Origin: Arthrobacter sp. Bi26 | GTDB lineage: Bacteria > Actinomycetota > Actinomycetes > Actinomycetales > Micrococcaceae | Length of the DNA: 64,000 nt | Direction: 5' to 3' | Assembly: GCF_918697925.1 (NCBI RefSeq) | Contig: NZ_CAKKMF010000016.1 | Location: forward strand, 1 to 64,000 | Shown here: positions 58,613 through 64,000 of the stretch, piece by piece | How positions within the stretch are numbered: position 1 is the first letter of the stretch | Layout: each line of letters begins with the position of its first letter | Made by a program: the position numbers and the translations under genes | Notes under the pieces: model-generated | Databases searched by the model: none | What the model saw: only the letters and a program-made list of their open reading frames with translations | What the model was told of the DNA's origin: nothing

Positions 58613-59197
58613 ATGGAACTGCACATCACTGGCGACCCCGCAGCCGACCAACTGCTCAGCAATGACGCGTTCGCACTCCTCATCGGCATGCTGCTTGACC
58701 AGCAGGTGACCATGGAGTCTGCGTTCGCCGGACCGGAAAAGATCCAGACGCGCATCGGGTCCATGGCCCCTGCCGCAATCGCCGAATATGACCCGGCAGG
58801 CTTCGTTGAGGTCTTCAAAGAGCGTCCGTCCATCCACCGCTTCCCTAGCTCCATGGCCAGCCGCGTCCAGGACCTCGCCGCAACCGTAGTGCGCGATTGG
58901 AATGGCGACGCAACTGCCATCTGGAAGCAGGACAATCCTGACGGCCAGGAAGTGCTGCGCAGGTTGAAGGGATTGCCCGGCTTCGGCGAGCAAAAGGCAA
59001 AGATCTTCCTCGCACTGCTCGGCAAGCAGTGCGCACTCCAGGCACCAGGCTGGCGTGAGGCTGCCGACTCCTATGGCCAGGAGAGCGCATTTCTTTCTGT
59101 CGCCGACATCGTGGACCCGGAGTCGCTGAGAAAAGTGCGCGCCAGCAAGCAGGCAGCCAAGGCCGCCATCAAAGCCGCGAAGACGTCCGGGCGCTGA
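58613..59197 (+). CDS. HhH-GPD-type DNA glycosylase-like protein
   Basis: A 194-residue actinobacterial protein of the HhH-GPD fold. The helix-hairpin-helix LKGLPGFGEQKAKIFLALLG is at about residues 121-140. A short protein starting MELHITGDPAADQLLSNDAF, without the usual iron-sulfur C-terminus of Nth. Probably excises a damaged base; lesion unknown. ATG has GGAGG upstream. Confidence 0.82.
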   Translation: MELHITGDPAADQLLSNDAFALLIGMLLDQQVTMESAFAGPEKIQTRIGSMAPAAIAEYDPAGFVEVFKERPSIHRFPSSMASRVQDLAATVVRDWNGDATAIWKQDNPDGQEVLRRLKGLPGFGEQKAKIFLALLGKQCALQAPGWREAADSYGQESAFLSVADIVDPESLRKVRASKQAAKAAIKAAKTSGR

Positions 59198-59392
59198 TAA
59201 CCCGGCCCGCCGGCTTCACGCACGCCTGTCCGCCCGGCCAGCGAGAACGGCGGCCCGCCAACTCAATTGATACCGCAAGGATCTCTCTTCCTAGAACACT
59301 TTCGCGTGCCATAGTCTGGGCACGCCAGCCTGCGTCCGAAGGTGAAGAAGGCCGGGAAAGCAGGACACAAGGGGGCTTAGAAGGGACCGACC

Positions 59393-60205
59393 ATGCTGAT
59401 CTGCGCAACTTGCGCCGTCGAACGCGACGAACCTACCCCGGGGGTCTGCCCGATCTGCGCCGATGAGCGGCAGTATGTGCCCGAGGACGGACAAAAGTGG
59501 CTCACACTGGACGGGCTGGCGCAGGAGGGCCAGCAGACAGTGTCGAAGGAGAACGAGCCGGGACTGATCGGGATCACGACGGAGCCAAAAGTCGGGATCG
59601 GCCAGACCGCTCAGCTTGTGGTGACTCACGAGGGTTCGCTGCTGTGGGATCCGGTCGGATATGTCGATGACGGCGCTGTGCAGGCAGTCCTCGAGCGGGG
59701 CCCGGTCCTGGCCATCGCCGCTAGCCATCCACACATGTTTGGTGTGCAGGTCGAATGGTCGCAGCGGCTCGGTGGTGTCCCCGTACTTGTGGCGGACGCA
59801 GACCGGCGATGGCTGGGTCGCACCGATCCGATCATCGAATATTGGTCCGGCTGTCAAGCTATCGCGGAAGGGTTGACACTGCACCAGACCGGGGGGCACT
59901 TCCCGGGCAGCGCGGTGGTGCACTGGTCCGCAGGAGCGGGCGGCAGAGGAGTTCTGCTGACCGGAGACAGCGTGTTTCCGAATCCAGACCGTCGCTCAAT
60001 AGCCTTTATGCGCAGCTACCCGAATCGCTTGCCGCTATCCGGCGCGGTGGCGTTGCGAATCGCGGCCCAGCTGGGAGAGCTCAAGTTCGACCGGATCTAC
60101 GGCAACTTCAACAACGTCATCGCATCCGGAGCCAAGGCCGTTCTGCGCGATTCCGCCCAACGGCACGCTGCTTGGGCGCGAGGAGACTTCGACCATTTAA
60201 CCTGA
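59393..60205 (+). CDS. Metallo-beta-lactamase-like hydrolase with N-terminal zinc ribbon
   Basis: A 270-residue protein. Residues 1-20 hold CATC and CPIC, a probable zinc ribbon. The rest is a metallo-beta-lactamase fold with an altered first motif (AASHPHMFG in place of HxHxDH), a later GGHFPGS and TGDSVF. A function as hydrolase is uncertain because the metal site differs. ATG has GAAGGGA upstream. Confidence 0.75.
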   Translation: MLICATCAVERDEPTPGVCPICADERQYVPEDGQKWLTLDGLAQEGQQTVSKENEPGLIGITTEPKVGIGQTAQLVVTHEGSLLWDPVGYVDDGAVQAVLERGPVLAIAASHPHMFGVQVEWSQRLGGVPVLVADADRRWLGRTDPIIEYWSGCQAIAEGLTLHQTGGHFPGSAVVHWSAGAGGRGVLLTGDSVFPNPDRRSIAFMRSYPNRLPLSGAVALRIAAQLGELKFDRIYGNFNNVIASGAKAVLRDSAQRHAAWARGDFDHLT

Positions 60206-60318
60206 GTTGTCCCCCTCCAGCGACTGTTTGGCTCCCCCTGAGCGATCCCGGCGCGCACGGCGCCTACTCGCGGCGGAGTCTGTGGTCGACGAGGACGATG
60301 TGGAAGATGAGTTTTCCT

Positions 60319-60333
60319 GGACTCCAGGAGTCC
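60319..60333. promoter_or_regulatory. Perfect 7-1-7 palindrome upstream of the RibD-like gene
   Basis: GGACTCC-A-GGAGTCC, 75 nt before the start at 60409. It could be an operator or a hairpin; no regulator is adjacent. Confidence 0.35.
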
Positions 60334-60408
60334 AACGGCGATGCGATTCGCCGTGGTATCCAGTCGGTATCTACACACCCGGTCAACCGCACCCGAGGAG
60401 AGCATCAT

Positions 60409-60985
60409 GACCGCTACCTACACCTTCGACGTCTTTTCCAGCCTCGACGGCTTCGGCGCCGCCAGCGGCAACTGGACCGGCTACTGGGGCAAACAGGGCC
60501 CCGAGCTGCTCGAGCGCCGCCGGGCCTAGTACGCCGCGGAGCAGCGGATGGTCTTCGGCGCCAACACGTACCGGGCGTTCGCGCGGATGCTGGCCTCGAG
60601 CACCGAGGAGTCCGAGGTGCGTGACCCATGGGTCACCCGGATGAGAAGCCTGCCGGCAACAGTGGTGTCGACCACACTCGAAGGACCGCTCAACTGGCCG
60701 AACGCAACCGTCGTGAGCGGTGACGCCGTCGACGTCGTCGCCCGGCTCAAGGAGGAGTCCTCGGTGCCGCTGCGCTCGCACGGCAGCCTGTCGATGAACC
60801 GGGCGCTGATGGCCGCCGGTCTGGTCGACCGCGTCCAGGTGACGCTCTTCCCTGTGATCACCGGCCAGACCGGACTGGAACCGATCTTCCAGGGTGCGGC
60901 CGACTTCGACCTCGAGCTGATCGAGAGCCGGACGCTCGACGGCAACATCCAAGAGCTCATCTACCGGCCCACCCTGCATGCCTGA
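60409..60985 (+). pseudogene. RibD C-terminal/DHFR-like family gene with an internal amber codon
   Basis: Read in one frame the protein is ~192 residues: MTATYTFDVFSSLDGFGAAS, then ELLERRRA, stop TAG at 60527-60529, then YAAEQRMVFGANTYRAFARM and a complete RibD/DHFR-fold end. Related proteins read through here with a sense codon, and CAG to TAG is a single change. ATG has GAGGAG upstream. Unless the stop is suppressed, or translation restarts at ATG 60548, the gene is broken. The intact family reduces pyrimidine- or pterin-like substrates. Confidence 0.8.
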
Positions 60986-61389
60986 CCTATATCAAGGAAC
61001 TTGAACAGGACCTCGCAGAAGAACGGGACCGCGCCGCGTTGGCACGGTCATGAGCGACAGACACGGCGGCCACGGCGGCCACGGCGGCCACGGCCGAGGA
61101 TCTCAACGACCATTTGCGGCTGCAACAGCCGAGTCCGGGTTGCTTCGGTTCCGTAGACGGATCAGCGGCCTGCTGATTGTTCATCTCCGCGTCACCGCGG
61201 GGACGCCAAGGAGTCCGGGGCCGGGAAGGTCGCGTCCATAGTCTGCGAAGCAGGCGTCCGCTCGGCGCCGGCGGCCAAGTGCTCTTCGTTGACATCCAAT
61301 CCGGATTCACCTTGGCGGTCACCGGCCCCGGGACGCCCACGTCGTGCAGCCTGAAAATAGTCCCGCCCCCAGAACGCAGGAGTCAGTCC
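60986..61389. other. Intergenic stretch with a tandem repeat and gene debris
   Basis: Just after the RibD-like gene a plus-strand frame reads YIKELEQDLAEERDRAALAR and stops, like the coiled tail of a lost gene. The stop overlaps an ATG whose frame crosses four copies of a 9-nt CACGGCGGC repeat (about 61062-61094), giving a Gly-His repeat; the remainder of that 63-codon frame looks random. The end carries AGGAG for the next gene. Confidence 0.45.
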
Positions 61390-62436
61390 ATGTCATTACG
61401 TATCCTTGCCGCCGCAGGCCTTGCCGTGCTGACGGCCACCACTACACTCGCCCCGGCCAACGCGGCCCCTGTCCCGGCCGAGCAGGCCGCGCAGGAATCC
61501 TTCAGCTTCGGCGTGATCGGAGACATCCCCTACGGCCAGCAGGAAGCCGAGCTGTTCCCGTCCCGGATCGGCGATCTCAACGCCGACCGGGACCTCGACT
61601 TCGTGGCCCACGTCGGCGACATCAAGAACGGCTCCTCGGCCTGCACCGATGAGTACTTCGCCCGGATCCGTGCCGCCTTCGACACCTTCGAACTTCCCCT
61701 CGTCTACACCCCGGGCGACAACGAGTGGGTGGACTGCCACCGGGAAAACAACGGCAGTTACAACCCCCTGGAGCGCCTGGACAAGGTGCGTGAAGTCTTT
61801 TTCCCGTCGCCCGGAAAGACGCTCGGCGCGACCATGCCGGTCAAGTCCCAGAACGCCCTCGGCCTGCCCGAGAACGTCCGCTTCACCCACAACCGCGTGG
61901 CCTTCTCCGTCCTGAACATCCAGGGCAGCAACAACTCGCTGCAGCCCTGGACCGGACTGGGCCGGACCGAAACCACGCCGGAACAGCGGGCCGAAGTCAG
62001 ACACCGCATCGACGCCACCATCGACCAACTGCACGCAACCTTCACCGACGCCACCCTGCGCAACGACCGGGCCGTGGTGATCATGACCCAGGCCGACATG
62101 TTCGACCCCTCACTGCTGGCCGCCGCCACGGCCGACCCGAAAATCCTGTCCGGCTTCCGCGAAATCATCGACGTTTTGGTCAAAGAAGCCAACAATTTCG
62201 ACGCCCCGGTCTACCTGGTCAACGGCGACAGCCACATCTTCGCCGAGGACCAGCCCCTGGGCGACGGCTCACCCTGGCTGCGGGTCTACGGCCAGGACAC
62301 CGCCGCCGATGACCTGCAGCGCATCACCGTCGACGGATCCGCCAACGCCACCAACTATGTGAAGTTCACCGTGGCAGCGAACAGTGACGCCACCGGCAAC
62401 GTGCTCGACTGGAAGAAGGTCCCCTACACCAGCTGA
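61390..62436 (+). CDS. Secreted metallophosphoesterase-like protein
   Basis: A 348-residue protein with a Sec signal peptide (MSLRILAAAGLAVLTATTTL, cleavage after ANAA). Metal-binding motifs: GDIPYG near residue 47, HVGDIKNG, PGDNEW, and NGDSH near the C-terminus, a calcineurin-like set. Two Cys in the middle may form a disulfide. Exported, probably a phosphatase or nucleotidase. ATG has AGGAG upstream. Confidence 0.85.
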   Translation: MSLRILAAAGLAVLTATTTLAPANAAPVPAEQAAQESFSFGVIGDIPYGQQEAELFPSRIGDLNADRDLDFVAHVGDIKNGSSACTDEYFARIRAAFDTFELPLVYTPGDNEWVDCHRENNGSYNPLERLDKVREVFFPSPGKTLGATMPVKSQNALGLPENVRFTHNRVAFSVLNIQGSNNSLQPWTGLGRTETTPEQRAEVRHRIDATIDQLHATFTDATLRNDRAVVIMTQADMFDPSLLAAATADPKILSGFREIIDVLVKEANNFDAPVYLVNGDSHIFAEDQPLGDGSPWLRVYGQDTAADDLQRITVDGSANATNYVKFTVAANSDATGNVLDWKKVPYTS

Positions 62437-62521
62437 TTTTCAGCCCCGGACGGACGTCCCGAAGGGACACAGAGGGTATCCAGTTGGGTGAGCTGGCCCC
62501 TGAGGTGAAACCATACGGACC

Positions 62522-63379
62522 ATGGCCCAGAAGATTGCGTACCAGGGTGAACCCGGCGCCAACTCCAATATCGCGTGTCAACAGATGTTCCCCGAGTTCG
62601 AAAGCGTTCCCTGCGCCAGCTTCGAGGACGCTTTCGAGCTGGTTTCCAGCGGGGAGGCCGAGCTGGCCATGATCCCGATCGAGAATTCGATTGCCGGCCG
62701 CGTGGCGGACATCCATATTCTGCTTCCGCAGTCGCACCTGCAGATCGTGGGCGAGTTCTTCCTGCCCATACACTTCGACCTCTTGGGTATCCCGGGCAGC
62801 ACCATCGAAGGTGCCACCGAGGTCCACAGTCACATCCACGCCCTTGGACAGTGCCGCCGGCTGATCCGCGACGCCGGGCTCCGGCCCGTCATCGCCGGCG
62901 ACACCGCCGGCTCCGCCCGGGAGGTCCGGGAATGGAACGACCCCGCCAAACTGTCCCTCGCTCCCCCGTTGGCGGCCCAGATCTACGGTCTGGAGGTGCT
63001 GGCATCGCGCGTTGAGGACGACCCCTCCAACACCACCCGCTTTGTGGTCCTGGCCCGGGAAAAGAACCTCCCCACCCGGGATGAGTTGGCCGGGCCGGCA
63101 GTGACCAGCTTTGTGTTCCGCGTCCGGAACGTCCCATCGGCGCTCTACAAGGCGCTGGGCGGGTTCGCCACGAACGGTGTGAACATGACGCGGCTGGAGA
63201 GCTACATGGTGGGTGACGAGTTCGCCGCCACCATGTTCATGGTGGACGTTGAGGGGCACCCCGAGGACCTGCCGCTGCGGCTGGCCCTTGAGGAGCTGGA
63301 TTTCTTCACCACCGAGGTGCGTATCCTGGGCGTCTACCCCGCTGCCGGCCATCGGACCGCACGGGCACTCAGCAGCTGA
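62522..63379 (+). CDS. pheA: Prephenate dehydratase
   Basis: A 285-residue enzyme converting prephenate to phenylpyruvate in phenylalanine synthesis. KIAYQGEPGANSNIACQQMF starts the catalytic domain; IPIENSIAGRV and NTTRFVVL include the catalytic Thr of the TRF motif; the C-terminal ACT domain (VRNVPSALYKALGGFATNGVN then TRLES) senses phenylalanine. Monofunctional, without chorismate mutase, as in other actinobacteria. ATG at 62522; the ribosome binding site is weak. Confidence 0.93.
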   Translation: MAQKIAYQGEPGANSNIACQQMFPEFESVPCASFEDAFELVSSGEAELAMIPIENSIAGRVADIHILLPQSHLQIVGEFFLPIHFDLLGIPGSTIEGATEVHSHIHALGQCRRLIRDAGLRPVIAGDTAGSAREVREWNDPAKLSLAPPLAAQIYGLEVLASRVEDDPSNTTRFVVLAREKNLPTRDELAGPAVTSFVFRVRNVPSALYKALGGFATNGVNMTRLESYMVGDEFAATMFMVDVEGHPEDLPLRLALEELDFFTTEVRILGVYPAAGHRTARALSS

Positions 63380-63847
63380 GCCCAACTGGCTGAAGGGCCA
63401 TCGGCCACATCACTCCTTGGCTGCCGCGCCCTCGCTGCCGCCCTCAGCTGCAGGCTTCACGAGGGATGGCGCCCGTGGCCCGCCTCATCCCTCACCGCCG
63501 TCCACGCAGGGACGCCGCACTCCCCCGCTGAACCAGGACAGAACACCCAGTCCCGACGTCAGGCCCGGAACCAGAACAGGACTTCGGGCTGACAGGTTCT
63601 CTGCTGCGACATAGGCACCATCTCCCCCCATACGGCAAAGCCCGCGGCCAGGAAAGGCACCGGTCGCAGTCCGGAGTACCTGCCCGCCCTGAACAGCGGA
63701 ACCCGATGGCCACCGCCTGATCGGGTGGTTGGAGAGCATCTGCTACGGACGGGTTTCACTGGCGGCGACAAGGGGGCGGGCTTAAAATGGCGTTGGCTGG
63801 GTAGGGATCGCGGTTTGCGTGGATCGTGCCTCAGATCGGAGAGCGTC
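63380..63847. other. Intergenic stretch, no supported gene
   Basis: Several GC-rich minus-strand frames overlap one another without a domain or a ribosome binding site. I see no gene. The promoter of the gene at 63848 should lie near the AT-richer GGCTTAAAATGG around 63778. Confidence 0.45.
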
Positions 63848-64000
63848 ATGCTCAGGACCTTGTTGTGTAAGTTGAACATGCGCCATGATTGGCACCTGGA
63901 GTCCACCGAGGATGGCGGCCGCTACAAGCGCTGCAGGCGTTGCGGTAAGGACGACGACCGTGGCGGTGGCGGAACCGGCGCGAGTGGCGCTTGGGCTGGC
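63848..64000 (+). CDS. Small zinc-ribbon-like protein, cut by the window edge
   Basis: Starts MLRTLLCKLNMRHDWHLEST and continues with RRCGKDD before the edge; 51 codons are visible. The Cys at 7 and the C-x2-C pair RCRRCG suggest a zinc site. Similar short basic proteins occur in Arthrobacter-type genomes. ATG has GGAGAG upstream. The 3' end is missing. Confidence 0.6.
   Translation, partial: MLRTLLCKLNMRHDWHLESTEDGGRYKRCRRCGKDDDRGGGGTGASGAWAG

Noticed and set aside
61062..61094. CRISPR-like repeat
   Set aside because: A contiguous 9-nt tandem repeat with no spacers and no cas genes nearby.

Overview
The window is GC-rich actinobacterial DNA, most likely from a soil Arthrobacter or a close relative in the Micrococcaceae. 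The dimethylglycine oxidase closely resembles the Arthrobacter globiformis enzyme, formaldehyde handling is of the mycothiol type found only in Actinobacteria, and there are DUF4193, DUF1876 and HhH-GPD proteins typical of the phylum. I saw no rRNA, tRNA, CRISPR array, intact insertion sequence or phage gene. The window reads as a chromosomal accessory or catabolic region.

Region 1 (about 0.4-13.7 kb) is a catabolic island. A Baeyer-Villiger type flavin monooxygenase and an HSL-type esterase run leftward. A zinc alcohol dehydrogenase and an AcoR-like regulator run rightward. A LysR regulator is divergent from a class III CoA-transferase plus acyl-CoA dehydrogenase pair, and an MFS carrier follows. 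Two repeated DNA elements tie the parts together: a 42-nt element about 60 nt upstream of both the alcohol dehydrogenase and the CoA-transferase, and an exact 22-bp near-palindrome upstream of both the esterase/monooxygenase operon and the MFS gene. Between the divergent operons lies a decayed short-chain dehydrogenase. The island ends with a hydroxyacid dehydrogenase, a carboxymuconolactone-decarboxylase-like protein and a TetR gene with a perfect 9-3-9 operator.

Region 2 (13.7-16.4 kb) holds a DUF2182 membrane protein translationally coupled to a DUF1326 protein, a small unknown gene and a GNAT acetyltransferase.

Region 3 (16.5-30.6 kb) is a nearly complete glycine betaine and one-carbon locus: IclR regulator, Rieske monooxygenase, its flavin reductase and Rieske ferredoxin, BCCT transporter, PurU, dimethylglycine oxidase, and a convergent operon for mycothiol-dependent formaldehyde oxidation (dehydrogenase, metallo-beta-lactamase hydrolase, molybdopterin formate dehydrogenase). 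Similar IclR-like motifs precede both operons.

Region 4 (30.6-44.6 kb) is mixed housekeeping and small genes: ECF sigma factor with a YCII partner, ppsA with its regulatory kinase/phosphorylase, an EamA exporter divergent from a LysR gene, an alpha/beta hydrolase, a VOC protein, a solitary antitoxin-like protein, SelO, DUF1876, a zinc-ribbon protein and DUF4193.

Region 5 (45-52 kb) has a fused ferredoxin-ferredoxin reductase overlapping a cytochrome P450, then a Gfo/Idh/MocA dehydrogenase, a sugar-porter MFS carrier and a LacI regulator with a perfect palindromic operator.

Region 6 (52-64 kb) has a stand-alone LigD-type polymerase and a sulfide/persulfide detoxification cluster (CsoR/CstR-like sensor, rhodanese, TauE exporter, persulfide dioxygenase-rhodanese fusion, MFS) with several GC-rich operators. 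It also holds an HhH-GPD protein, a metallo-beta-lactamase protein, a RibD/DHFR-family gene broken by one amber codon, a secreted metallophosphoesterase, pheA and the start of a small zinc-ribbon gene cut by the window edge.
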